DNA from: an uncultured bacterium
GTDB taxonomy: Bacteria > Armatimonadota > UBA5829
Assembly: GCA_938074205.1 (NCBI GenBank)
Contig: CALJES010000008.1
Span: forward strand, 1 to 64,000
Direction of reading: 5' to 3'
Length of the DNA stretch: 64,000 nucleotides
In this document: in pieces, positions 33,982-43,011 of the stretch
How positions within the stretch are numbered: position 1 is the first letter of the stretch
How the letters are laid out: each line of letters begins with the position of its first letter
The notes under the pieces: generated by a model
Databases searched by the model: none
What the model saw: only the letters and a program-made list of their open reading frames with translations
What the model was told of the DNA's origin: nothing
Made by a program: the position numbers and the translations under genes

Positions 33982-36237
33982 CTATGGCGGTGGGATGATG
34001 AGGTCACAAGCCGCACTTGCTTTGATCCAATACGCACGCCAGGGGAGCATTTCGTCGGCAACACCCGGGGTTATTGACGAATCATAGACCAGATAGTAGG
34101 ATCCAGTTCGCGGGTCCTGCGGATCTTGTTGCCAGCCCCAGGCATACCCCGGGACGAGGTCCGAAGCGTTGCGCAAGGTTTTAACTACTCCATCAGTCGT
34201 CCTCACACGAAAGCCTGTCAGGCTCCACTTGACCGGGTTGATGAAAGGCGTTCCTACCAGGTTCCAGCCCTTCTTTAGTGAAATGACAGCAGGCCTGTCT
34301 TGAGGCGGAATTGTTCCACACGGGCTCGCCAAGTTTTCGAAATATGCCCAGAAACCGCGACCGGGCGTTGCCTCCACCGGATCAAACCAAGTTAACCTGT
34401 CCGGATATATAGCGTACTTGTTGCTTTCGGGCAGGTACGTCAGCCAGTAGTTTGCAGAAAACCCGATTTCTTTCTTCGGATCCGTCTCATCTGGGATAAT
34501 CGGCAGAGAAACCATAGAAAGCCCTAGCCATCCATCTCCCGGCACAGCGTTCTCGACGAAAGTGACGCATATTTCCGCACTGCCCGAGTTGCCAGCTTCA
34601 TCCTGTGCACAAACGGTGATGTGATTCTCTCCTGGTTCCAGATGTATTGCCGGAGTTGACCAAGTCATCCCATCAAACCTGCATACTCCGGTTTCTCCGG
34701 TGATACTGTTATGCCACTTGATCTGCGTGATGGTCGAGTTGTCTTGGGCTGTGCCCGCAAGGATCACGAAATCGCAGTTTCTAGCACATTCTGTCGCCGC
34801 CGTGGGTTTTGTGATTTTAACACTGGGCGCCTTAGAATCATAAAAGATCTTAATTTCGTCACTACCTCTATTCCCCGCCGCATCCACGGCAGTCACAGTG
34901 ATAGTGTTCTCGCCAACCATAAGCGCAATCGCATCCGCAGTCCAACTCTCAGTGCCTACGCAACTACCAGATACACCCGAACTAGAAGACCAACTCACAG
35001 CTACAACACCTACATCATCAGTAGCAGTACCCGCCAAGCTCACAACGGGCCTGTTCGTCGTGTAGCTGCCACCAGTCGTCGGCTGAGTTATCACAACTGT
35101 AGGAGCAGTGGTGTCCGGCTGCTCCACTTGCTCCGGTGAATACGTAACTAAAAGCTGTGCACTACCTCTATTACCCGCCGCATCCACGGCAGTCACAGTG
35201 ATAGTGTTCTCGCCAACCATAAGCGCAATCGCGTCCGCAGTCCAACTCTCAGTGCCTACACAACTACCAGATACACCCGAACTAGAAGACCAACTCACAG
35301 CTACAACACCTACATCATCAGTAGCAGTACCCGCTAGGCTAATAGTGGGCTGATCGGTTTCGTAACTAGAATCAGTTGTCGGGCTTGTGATTGCAACGAC
35401 AGGTATGTTCGGATCCACGTACAACACTGTGCAAGTGTCCGAGGCTGTGCGTCCAGACGAGTCAGTTGCGGTTACAGTGACAACATTCGCTCCCAAAGAA
35501 AGATTAACATTATCTGCAATCCAGTTTGTCGTACCCGTGCAGGTTCCTGATCTGCCCTTATCTGTTCGCCACTCTACTTTTGTTATGTTAAGTCCACCTG
35601 ATGCCGTCCCGCCCAAAGTCAGCGTTGGCTTTGTGACGGTGAAGGACGCCTCACTACTGGGAGCTGTGATGACAACGCTAGGCGGTTCTGGTATGGTTAC
35701 GGTCAGCTGAGCTTGACTGGTCTGACTAGGGTCAAAGTTCGAAGCCGCAGTGACGATGATGTTATCATTTGACGTGGCGTTTGACGGAACGCTTACCCTA
35801 GCAAAGCAAGGACTGTATCCGTCGGCAACTATGAGCCCGGCCACAGAGATCACTGTTTGCTCCATCGGCTGGTGGATACCGTCGGCGTTGTCATCGTAAA
35901 CAATTGCAGTAGGCCAACCGTTTGATGAAGTTGACGAAAGCGAGAACGCGTCTATTCCGTTTCCTGTGTTTACAATCCTCATAGGTATGTAGTAGTCGTC
36001 GCCCGGAGTGGCAGAACTCGAATTGGTTCCGGTTTCTATCAGGACACCTCCAACCTGCTCCACAGTTAGGGTAAGTCTCACAGGACCTGAGTCGTAAAGT
36101 CTGCCTTCTCCGTCAGCGTAGATCGCTTGTGCGACCACTTGAAATTGAGTACCGGCGGGCAGGCCAACTCCACCGGCGGGTACTACTGTCAGCACCATCA
36201 GGGGTAAGACCACAATGGCTATTGCCGAACTACGCAT
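33982..36237 (-). CDS. Secreted multi-domain protein with Ig-like repeats
   Basis: A 751-residue protein. The N-terminus is MRSSAIAIVVLPLMVLTVVPAGG, a signal peptide. An N-terminal domain (about 30-185) resembles DUF11/alpha-galactosidase NEW3-type beta-sandwiches. At least four Ig-like modules of about 90-100 residues follow (about 187-560), each starting V-x-I-T-x-P-T and ending TVTAVDAAGNRGS-like. Two are nearly identical at DNA level. The C-terminal 170 residues hold two GWLGLSMVSLP / GWNLVGTPF segments, a layout often seen at the ends of Armatimonadota secreted proteins. Probably a surface or matrix protein; no catalytic motif is seen. Confidence 0.75.
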   Translation of the reverse strand: MRSSAIAIVVLPLMVLTVVPAGGVGLPAGTQFQVVAQAIYADGEGRLYDSGPVRLTLTVEQVGGVLIETGTNSSSATPGDDYYIPMRIVNTGNGIDAFSLSSTSSNGWPTAIVYDDNADGIHQPMEQTVISVAGLIVADGYSPCFARVSVPSNATSNDNIIVTAASNFDPSQTSQAQLTVTIPEPPSVVITAPSSEASFTVTKPTLTLGGTASGGLNITKVEWRTDKGRSGTCTGTTNWIADNVNLSLGANVVTVTATDSSGRTASDTCTVLYVDPNIPVVAITSPTTDSSYETDQPTISLAGTATDDVGVVAVSWSSSSGVSGSCVGTESWTADAIALMVGENTITVTAVDAAGNRGSAQLLVTYSPEQVEQPDTTAPTVVITQPTTGGSYTTNRPVVSLAGTATDDVGVVAVSWSSSSGVSGSCVGTESWTADAIALMVGENTITVTAVDAAGNRGSDEIKIFYDSKAPSVKITKPTAATECARNCDFVILAGTAQDNSTITQIKWHNSITGETGVCRFDGMTWSTPAIHLEPGENHITVCAQDEAGNSGSAEICVTFVENAVPGDGWLGLSMVSLPIIPDETDPKKEIGFSANYWLTYLPESNKYAIYPDRLTWFDPVEATPGRGFWAYFENLASPCGTIPPQDRPAVISLKKGWNLVGTPFINPVKWSLTGFRVRTTDGVVKTLRNASDLVPGYAWGWQQDPQDPRTGSYYLVYDSSITPGVADEMLPWRAYWIKASAACDLIIPPP
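34861..35040 (-). repeat. Tandem Ig-module repeat, copy 1
   Basis: This 180-bp segment matches 35161-35340 at 175 of 180 positions (5 differences, about 97%), offset by exactly 300 bp. It encodes most of one Ig-like module. The high DNA identity indicates recent duplication or gene conversion. Confidence 0.95.
35161..35340 (-). repeat. Tandem Ig-module repeat, copy 2
   Basis: Second copy of the 180-bp repeat at 34861-35040. The 120 bp between copies encode the less similar start of the next module. The period of 300 bp equals 100 codons and keeps the reading frame. Confidence 0.95.
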
Positions 36238-36505
36238 GAGATCCCACCAAGACTAGAGAATTGCTCGCTGAAGATACGCAGCCTCGTGGCCGCCAAACAA
36301 GTTGTGCCGCTTCTCCGGCCGCCAGCGACCTGTAATTCATGCGGGTTCTGTCAAGATTGCCGGCTAATTGGAAGTGGGGGACTATGCGCAAGTTGGTACA
36401 AAAATTCAGGTAGAAAGAACAGGTCGATAGGCACGAGTATTGCCCATTTGTAGGTGGAGCGATCGCCCAGAACAACCATCATCAACGTGGAGCGGGAGTG
36501 GAAAA

Positions 36506-37447
36506 ATGACTAAGAAAACAGCACTATCAATACTGATTGCGTTGACAGGTGTCTTGCTTGGCACTGCAGCCGCTGGTTACGACTTTTGGGGTATTACAGT
36601 AGGCAGTGAGCTTTATGACGGATCAGCGCAGTTAACCTTCGATGGAGTTGCAAATTCGGGAGTTCAGTATACCGTTGGCGGATACAAGTACACCCGTGTT
36701 GACAATAAGTGGCTGGGACCATTTCCGGCAGCGGCTCCGGGGGAAGGATTTCTTGCTAGTCGCAGATCCGATGCGCAAGGTCTGTTTTTTAGGGCAGAAC
36801 CTGACGTTGCTAGGTTCGTTATCATAACGGGAGCCGCTCAGTATGGCCTTCCTGCACCAGAGGTCGGAACGGGAAGCCGCCTTTTTGGACCCGGCGACCT
36901 GATGATAACCACTGGCGGCAAGACCTATGGTATCGGTCTACGCTTGAGCGGCCTCCTGTGGGCTGTAGATCCGTCCACGAGCAATCCCGATTACCAGATA
37001 TGGCACGGAGCACAGGTCGATAGCATTTATGCCCGCGATACCGGATCGGTTGGAAGGGTCGAGCTGAACCCACGTTGGGATCGTGCCGGCCACAGCACAC
37101 TAGATCCCAATTCTGAGATGGCTTCGGCGTTCTTCGTAACCGGTAGTGGAACGCTTGTTGGTTCTGCCGACGTCAGGTTTGAACAAACGGGTATTTCGCT
37201 CGGCGGCGCGAATGTATTCGCATACCACATCTCAGTTCCATGGAGCACTCTCGGGTTGAACCCAACTAACTGCGAGTTCACGGCGTCGTGGAGACCAGAT
37301 TGCGGAAACGACATACTAAAAGCAGAGTTCAGTGTGACACCAACTGTTAACTCCACAGTGCCGGAGCCATCCGCCGCAGCGGGACTTGTCAGCGGATTTG
37401 CAGGTTTATTAGCCAGCTGTGCGAAGAAAAAGCATTGGCACCTTTAA
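36506..37447 (+). CDS. PEP-CTERM sorting domain protein
   Basis: A 313-residue exported protein. The ATG at 36506 follows GGGAGTGG, giving the signal peptide KKTALSILIALTGVLLGTAAA. The C-terminus is VPEPSAAAGLVSGFAGLLA followed by SCAKKKH: a PEP motif, a hydrophobic helix and a basic end. This is the exosortase sorting signal, cleaved at the outer face of the inner membrane. The middle region is Gly- and Thr-rich with no recognised catalytic domain. No exosortase gene is in the window. Its stop overlaps the stop of the convergent pseudopilin gene by 4 bp. Confidence 0.8.
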   Translation: MTKKTALSILIALTGVLLGTAAAGYDFWGITVGSELYDGSAQLTFDGVANSGVQYTVGGYKYTRVDNKWLGPFPAAAPGEGFLASRRSDAQGLFFRAEPDVARFVIITGAAQYGLPAPEVGTGSRLFGPGDLMITTGGKTYGIGLRLSGLLWAVDPSTSNPDYQIWHGAQVDSIYARDTGSVGRVELNPRWDRAGHSTLDPNSEMASAFFVTGSGTLVGSADVRFEQTGISLGGANVFAYHISVPWSTLGLNPTNCEFTASWRPDCGNDILKAEFSVTPTVNSTVPEPSAAAGLVSGFAGLLASCAKKKHWHL

Positions 37448-38247
37448 GGTCCCACGAGCTTCGGGAACTTATTACGAAATCGCCTCTTATCAACATACCA
37501 CTCATACATCTCGCTCCACGATGCAAGCTGCGTGAGCCCGTTCCAACGAGCAGGTTCACGCAGCACAACGTGGCCATCACAATACAGATAGTTATTCCGC
37601 CTGCCGTGCCACGGAGAACCCGAACCTATGGTATGAAGTACTCCTGGGCGAAAGCCTTTCACCCAGGTCCAATTTGCACAACGGTATATGTAGAAAACTT
37701 GGTCCTCAGTATATGCGACATCTTCGAACTCGCGCGTGCGCTGCATACCCTCAAAGAGGAGAATGGTCTTGTGCGGCTCGCATATGTTAGATGTGTGAAT
37801 GCCACATAGGTGCTTTATACAGTCTGGGTACTCCATGTCCGGAATTGGTTGAGGCTGACTCGGTGAATAGCAAGTTCTCAAATAGCTATTCATAGAGTAA
37901 CTCCTGGGCGGAAATCTACCATGCCACTCCCTAAGTAAGGGACAGCACCACACGCTGCGCAGACCCCTCTGTTTGACATAAGGATACAAACCGCCATTGC
38001 CGCTTTGCGACCAGTAGCTGCGGTCGCCGACTAAACCGCCTGGTGATGGCCAGTAGCCGTTCCAATCTGACTCATATTGTTGAAACGCTTTACCCAACTG
38101 CCGCAGGTTAGAGGCGCATTGAGTACTATAGGAGGCCTCGCGTATGCGGGACAACACAGGCATAAACAGGGCCATAACTACAAGAAGCGCGGCAATTACT
38201 ATCATTATCTCGATGAGTGTAAAGCCTCGATGATAAATTTTCATCAT
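37444..38247 (-). CDS. Type II secretion/type IV pilin-like pseudopilin
   Basis: A 267-residue protein with a prepilin peptidase site, RGFTLIEIMIVIAALLVVMA (Gly8-Phe9 cleavage, Glu at +5). The C-terminal half carries the LYCDGHVVLREP segment near residue 215, a form of the H-X9-DG motif that defines the large pseudopilin-like families of Planctomycetes and Armatimonadota. GGTGAG precedes an ATG-ATG start. Such genes are often multicopy and next to genes for surface or carbohydrate-active proteins, as here. The assembly machinery is not in this window. Confidence 0.85.
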   Translation of the reverse strand: MMKIYHRGFTLIEIMIVIAALLVVMALFMPVLSRIREASYSTQCASNLRQLGKAFQQYESDWNGYWPSPGGLVGDRSYWSQSGNGGLYPYVKQRGLRSVWCCPLLREWHGRFPPRSYSMNSYLRTCYSPSQPQPIPDMEYPDCIKHLCGIHTSNICEPHKTILLFEGMQRTREFEDVAYTEDQVFYIYRCANWTWVKGFRPGVLHTIGSGSPWHGRRNNYLYCDGHVVLREPARWNGLTQLASWSEMYEWYVDKRRFRNKFPKLVGP

Positions 38248-38337
38248 ATTATCTCACCAGCTACAAACCTTTCCCAAACGGTTTGACGACAAACTTGCTG
38301 TAAGTGTAATACAAACGGGATTCTAAGTCAAACGCTT

Positions 38338-38781
38338 GTGCGACGGCGATTACCTTTTCAGGACTGGTCTCCTGCAACAGAAACTACCTCTCCGATTGGT
38401 TTCGACATGCAAATCGGCGATTATCTGACCGATTATTACTTATGGAAGTTGGGAACCTATTACACTGTGCCTGCGTCTATTAGCGATGGTTACGGTAGAA
38501 GGGAGGCGGTTGATGTGGCTGAGAAGTTCGGCGACATCCTGGCAACTCCCGATACCTGCGAGGACATAGAGCAATACGACAACACCATACTGGATGCAAT
38601 CGATGTAGAACCGAACGACTCTGAGAAAGGCTCGGAATCGGACAAGAATTGGCAAGAGATCGAGGAAAGATTTGCCCGGTATGAGCGTAACTACAGAATC
38701 CGCAGGATAAGGGAGCTGACCAAGGCTCCTCTGCTCACAAATAACAAGGGTAGAGGGAGGCGCAAGAAGGTAGTGGCGTAG
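38338..38781 (+). CDS. Small charged protein of unknown function
   Basis: An open frame of 147 codons from GTG 38338, or 124 from ATG 38407. I do not recognise a family. The product is acidic in the middle (Asp/Glu-rich, about 75-110) and basic at the end (RGRRKK), without signal peptide or membrane helix. No Shine-Dalgarno is clear at either start. In favour of a real gene are a possible promoter upstream (TTGACG at 38283, TAATAC at 38307, 18-bp spacer) and a long perfect hairpin 32 bp after the stop. It could be a DNA- or RNA-binding or regulatory protein, but this is a guess from charge only. Confidence 0.5.
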   Translation: MRRRLPFQDWSPATETTSPIGFDMQIGDYLTDYYLWKLGTYYTVPASISDGYGRREAVDVAEKFGDILATPDTCEDIEQYDNTILDAIDVEPNDSEKGSESDKNWQEIEERFARYERNYRIRRIRELTKAPLLTNNKGRGRRKKVVA

Positions 38782-38813
38782 GCTCCTCTTGCGCAGTTGT
38801 AACAATATTTAAG

Positions 38814-38847
38814 GAAAGCTGAGCTGTCGGGTAGCAGCTCAGCTTTC
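38814..38847 (+). terminator. Strong hairpin, probable terminator
   Basis: A perfect 13-bp stem (GAAAGCTGAGCTG/CAGCTCAGCTTTC) with an 8-nt loop lies 32 bp after the small unknown gene and before the end of the convergent DUF4091 gene. The U-tract is short on both strands (TTTC on plus), so efficiency is uncertain. It may serve both genes. Confidence 0.65.
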
Positions 38848-38912
38848 TGGCATCCTCAGTGCAATTGCGACACAGGTTTCTCCCACCAGCTAAACCTTCA
38901 CATGACAACAGC

Positions 38913-40589
38913 CTAGTTGACAAGAGCACTGATCATTTTTTCTCTAATGGAACGAAACTCATCTGGATCAAGCGTGTAGTCCGTCGCGGTCCGGACTACG
39001 GAAGTTGCGATCTCGTGCGCGAGATTTGGGTTGCGTGTCTCGAGAAGCTTTAGTAGTTCATAGTCCTCGATACCATCTCGCATTGCTTCGAATCTGATCG
39101 AGCTTAGCGGCCCTCTTGGACCAGGATAGACTATATGAGTATCACCTGGAGGCAAATAGTTGCCAACTCCCAATTCTGGCTCCAGGTCTTTGAACGGATC
39201 GCCTTGCCAGTAGTTCAGCCCCCAATGCAGGTAGCCACTGACACCATACCTGAAGTTCATCCAATGAATCAACCGCACATCCAATAGAGGATAGTCGATA
39301 AATCGATTCATATACTTTCCGCGCGGTGCCAGGCATGTGTAGAACCAGACTTCCTCACCCGAACGTTGGCGATCTCTAAAGAATTGCTGCTCGCGCTCAA
39401 AGAGGTCAGTGAGTGGCACCCATACGTCTATAGACCCTGCGATTTCGGTGCACAAACTGGCGTCTATAAGTTTCAATTTTGGTGCGTATTGACGTAAGTA
39501 CGAGGCAAGTTTTTTGTAGCTCTCGGCGTTGATTGGTATAGGTTCATCGCAAAGGTGCTGGAAGTAAATGTCGATCCAGCCCTTTTCTTCGAGGTGTTTT
39601 TGTAAAGCTGGTAGGAAGCGCGACAGAAACTCTTTTTCTTCCTCAGACGATACCTTAATATGAGGTTTTGGCTTAAGATTACCATCACTCGCGTAGATAT
39701 CGGGCAAATATGCATCGAAGTCCGGCTGTTCCCAATCACTCCTTCCGCCCAGGTGACCGCCCTCGATGTATCCGATTACACCCGCTTTCTTAAACAGCTC
39801 GACCCAGCGGTCGAACTTGCTGAAGTCCCACTCGATGTTTCCGGCAGCATCCTCTTGCCCCGTGATAAGCTCCATTATCGGAGTGATGACCACATTTTGT
39901 CTATGCTCAGCCATCATCCGCGCCCATGCCTCTACAATCTTCCAGTGCGTGTCATTCCATGATCCGAGGGTTGCCGACCTGCAGAACTTGTTGGGGTTGA
40001 ACCAATTAGTAACTTTGAGCGTGCGGCTTTCTGGCAGTGTTACGGGGCGAACGTTGATTTCCAGCGGCACTGTGCTAGTGAAACCATCTGCGCAGATATT
40101 AACCTGCGATTTGTATACACCGGGGCGACAATCGGGCGGCACGTACACGGTTAACCACACAGGTTGGTTCTTGCCTGTTTGCACGTTTACTGCAGCAGCA
40201 CTAAGTAACGGATCCGGAAGCTCAACAGGTGCCTTGGCGACTACCTTTCCAGGCGGCTCTGGGGTACCCTTCTCTACTGGTACGTATCCTACAAAGTGGG
40301 CCTCTACTCGAGGCTTGGACCCATCGGCGCCGTATACCTTCCCCACGTCAACCGCAAGCTTCTCGACGTCTCGATTGGCAGTAACGACGATTTGCGCAGA
40401 TTCGTATTCATTACGCACTGCATTGATGTGGACGATGCCAGTTGCATGGACTGGCGGTGGGGTATCCAAAAGCACTTTGACAAGTGGATCTGCAACCCAG
40501 GTTGTGATAACAGTTTCGTCTGGCATTGCATAGTTCCTCGTAAGGCCCAGTGACAAAATCGCAAGTGCAAGGAACTTGTTCACCCGCAT
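38913..40589 (-). CDS. Secreted DUF4091 protein (probable glycoside hydrolase)
   Basis: A 558-residue exported protein. The start MRVNKFLALAILSLGLTRNYA is a signal peptide. An N-terminal beta-sandwich (about 30-190) is followed by a TIM-barrel-like domain (about 195-460) with YFQHLCDEPIPINAESY near residue 345, whose acidic residues could be catalytic. The DUF4091 domain near the C-terminus carries WMNFRYGVSGYLHWGLNYW. DUF4091 proteins are usually annotated as putative glycoside hydrolases; no substrate is known for this one. The start is 6 bp after the stop of the upstream secreted-protein gene, so they are probably one operon. Confidence 0.78.
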   Translation of the reverse strand: MRVNKFLALAILSLGLTRNYAMPDETVITTWVADPLVKVLLDTPPPVHATGIVHINAVRNEYESAQIVVTANRDVEKLAVDVGKVYGADGSKPRVEAHFVGYVPVEKGTPEPPGKVVAKAPVELPDPLLSAAAVNVQTGKNQPVWLTVYVPPDCRPGVYKSQVNICADGFTSTVPLEINVRPVTLPESRTLKVTNWFNPNKFCRSATLGSWNDTHWKIVEAWARMMAEHRQNVVITPIMELITGQEDAAGNIEWDFSKFDRWVELFKKAGVIGYIEGGHLGGRSDWEQPDFDAYLPDIYASDGNLKPKPHIKVSSEEEKEFLSRFLPALQKHLEEKGWIDIYFQHLCDEPIPINAESYKKLASYLRQYAPKLKLIDASLCTEIAGSIDVWVPLTDLFEREQQFFRDRQRSGEEVWFYTCLAPRGKYMNRFIDYPLLDVRLIHWMNFRYGVSGYLHWGLNYWQGDPFKDLEPELGVGNYLPPGDTHIVYPGPRGPLSSIRFEAMRDGIEDYELLKLLETRNPNLAHEIATSVVRTATDYTLDPDEFRSIREKMISALVN

Positions 40590-40595
40590 TACAAC

Positions 40596-42764
40596 CTACT
40601 CCGTCAGTATAACTGGTAAGAAAAGTCGCGGGTCTTTGTTCAATCCTAAACCACCGCCCCATTCAGCACCGGCATTTTCATCTAGTTTTACAAGGATCGA
40701 CATCGCAAAAAAAGAGTCCTTGGTCGGCTGAATGGGTTGAAGCTCTGTCCATGGAATTGCTGCTTCGTAGACACTGCCTTTCTCGCCTGTTCGCAACACA
40801 AACTTGGCGCTCTTTACTATGGCTCCTTTGCCGGACGGAGCTTGATTCCGTCTTACGACTGGACCTGTGCGTTTGTCAACAAATAACTCGAATTCATAGT
40901 CGTCATCACGATATCCGCCGCTGGCAGCGCGTGCGCCGTCTATCAGCGGATCGACTCCAATAAGCATGCTAGCTACTGCGGACTTGGCTGTTACCTCGGT
41001 CGGCGTTGAGAGCTCGACAGCAATAAAAAGATGCGATTCGTCGTAAGTCAACACACCCTTACCGAGTGGTTGTCTGTCTCCTGTTGATACCAAGGTGAAT
41101 GAACCAATACCCTCCTGCCAATCTTCGAGGGTTCCGTCCACGGCTATCGTTGTTGAGGTTTTTCGTAGCAGCAGAGGTACATCAACTGCTTGCCACTCCT
41201 TAGCTTTTCCGGCAACATCTACAAATATGGCATAATGGCCTGCTGGAATGTCCTTGTCAGCCGACACGTTGAATGCGAAACCTTCTAACCCAAGGGGATC
41301 GATCTTGGTAGCGAACTCAGTGGGCCTCACCTTGATACCCTTGTATGGATCTAAGGTGATCTTGCCCTCAAAAAGATCCCGCGTGTGATTGATAACACTC
41401 ATTCCTACTTGTTCGCCGGCTTCTTTGCGGGGGTCGAGAATCAGTCTAAATGGAAGGATTGTTATCTCGTACTGTGGGGTGGGAATCATTGAAAGCCAGG
41501 CGTCGACAGAATACGAACTGCCTGCCAGGGAGTAGGCGACGGTGCAAACAAGCGTGACCTGGCGCCCGGCGCATTCTTTAGGCAACGTTATGGTGAATGT
41601 CGAAGCACTGGTGCCGCCAGGCGCGACTGCAGTAGGCACTTGGCCATCCGGCTTCGACTCTACTGCCATATCGCTGTCGCCCCTCAGTTTGATGCTGATA
41701 TCGTCGATCTTTATCTCCGTTTGCGTTTCGTTATTCAAGGTGAGCACCAGCTTGTAAGGAGTCTCAGTAACGTAGTTGAATATAGGATCTTCAGCAGTAA
41801 GTTGCGCGGTAAGTGTAACCGCAGGAATACTGGACGGGATTGCAGTCAGAAAATCGGCCGATGGAATCTTAGGGAGGTAGAATACCTCACCCAGTAACCA
41901 TTCCGGATCGTATATGTCGCGGTCAGTTAGGATGTTTCTGACATCGCTTTGAAATACTTGCCTCAATGTCTGCCAGGAAACGGAACTGTCGGCGCTTGTG
42001 ACACATCCGCCAAGAATGAGTAGCTTCTTGCTCTCGTCACCGTTCCTGACTAGTTCTCGACGAGCGGCAATTACCTGGAACATGTCGACGGGTTCGCAAG
42101 GATTAGTCACGGCAGGGATTGCTACCGCATCGAAGTTGCCTTTTGCTCCTGCGTGGTACACCTTGGCTACAGCATTCCCACCCGTTCCCGACGACTGCTC
42201 AGCGATAATTGTAGAACCAGGCATCACCGACTTAGCAGCAGCGTATACACGTTTCAGCGCTTCTACAGACTCCTGTTGCGTATAGAACTCTACCTGCTCC
42301 GGCGTTAGTTCTACGCGGTAGACAAAGTGCTTTACCCCAAAAGACCCAACGTGCTTAACTAACTCTCGCACAAAAGACTCCACAAGTCTTCCATAAGCCT
42401 CGGGGTTGCTGGACCTGATCTTGTTTGCCCAAGAATTCCGGAGGTCAATGCGCACTATTCGCGTCTTGGTACTCTTTGCGGCGGGGTGATTGTCGAAACA
42501 GCTGAAGTCGTATTTCGGCGGACTGTCGCCCGGGTCACTGGGAAGACATTTCTCCCAATTCACAGTAATCATCACTGCGGTGGCTGGGCTTTTTTCGTAA
42601 TGTGAAGCAATTTCCAGAGTAGGAAACTCATTATCTGACACACTAAGAGCAAACAGCTTTCCGGAATCAGTTATTGAGACAGATTGGGTAGTAGTTGCAC
42701 CGCAAAACGAAGCAGCTGTGACGAGCAGGACCGTAACTCCGAACCAATACTGTACTCCTCGCAA
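40596..42764 (-). CDS. Large secreted protein with C-terminal CBM9/DOMON-like domain
   Basis: A 722-residue exported protein. TTG at 42764, 8 nt after GGGAGG, is preferred over the longer frame because it begins MRGVQYWFGVTVLLVTAASF, a good signal peptide. Residues 30-340 resemble a TIM-barrel region (IDLRNSWANK, GSTIIAEQSSG, DAVAIPAVTNPCEP) without a clear catalytic pair. Two beta-sandwich segments follow (about 340-560). The last 160 residues are a CBM9-like domain (VDGTLEDWQEG, LTYDESHLFIAVEL, DDYEFELFVD). It may bind and act on polysaccharide. It precedes DUF4091 in the same direction. The 247 bp upstream hold no gene that I can see. Confidence 0.65.
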   Translation of the reverse strand: MRGVQYWFGVTVLLVTAASFCGATTTQSVSITDSGKLFALSVSDNEFPTLEIASHYEKSPATAVMITVNWEKCLPSDPGDSPPKYDFSCFDNHPAAKSTKTRIVRIDLRNSWANKIRSSNPEAYGRLVESFVRELVKHVGSFGVKHFVYRVELTPEQVEFYTQQESVEALKRVYAAAKSVMPGSTIIAEQSSGTGGNAVAKVYHAGAKGNFDAVAIPAVTNPCEPVDMFQVIAARRELVRNGDESKKLLILGGCVTSADSSVSWQTLRQVFQSDVRNILTDRDIYDPEWLLGEVFYLPKIPSADFLTAIPSSIPAVTLTAQLTAEDPIFNYVTETPYKLVLTLNNETQTEIKIDDISIKLRGDSDMAVESKPDGQVPTAVAPGGTSASTFTITLPKECAGRQVTLVCTVAYSLAGSSYSVDAWLSMIPTPQYEITILPFRLILDPRKEAGEQVGMSVINHTRDLFEGKITLDPYKGIKVRPTEFATKIDPLGLEGFAFNVSADKDIPAGHYAIFVDVAGKAKEWQAVDVPLLLRKTSTTIAVDGTLEDWQEGIGSFTLVSTGDRQPLGKGVLTYDESHLFIAVELSTPTEVTAKSAVASMLIGVDPLIDGARAASGGYRDDDYEFELFVDKRTGPVVRRNQAPSGKGAIVKSAKFVLRTGEKGSVYEAAIPWTELQPIQPTKDSFFAMSILVKLDENAGAEWGGGLGLNKDPRLFLPVILTE

Positions 42765-43011
42765 CTCTCCTACCTCCCAAATCTCGAAATTGTAGGCGCG
42801 ACTTATTGTACCACAAGTATTATGCGCGATAGCGCTTTCGACGCACAAGTATGCTCGGATTAGAATAATTTTACTGGAAATCGCTGAAAGTGCGATGGTT
42901 ATGAGTCAGCTCTGATCCAGAAGTCCACTCACCAATATCGGTAAGGATGCACTGTTCAGTAAGCTGTTTACTGCCGAAAGCTACCATGGTGCACTTGGAT
43001 ATTTCGTGTGC

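Noticed and set aside
34711-35139. 142-codon plus-strand frame inside the Ig-like protein gene
   Set aside because: Antisense shadow, partly within the duplicated module; no SD or family match.
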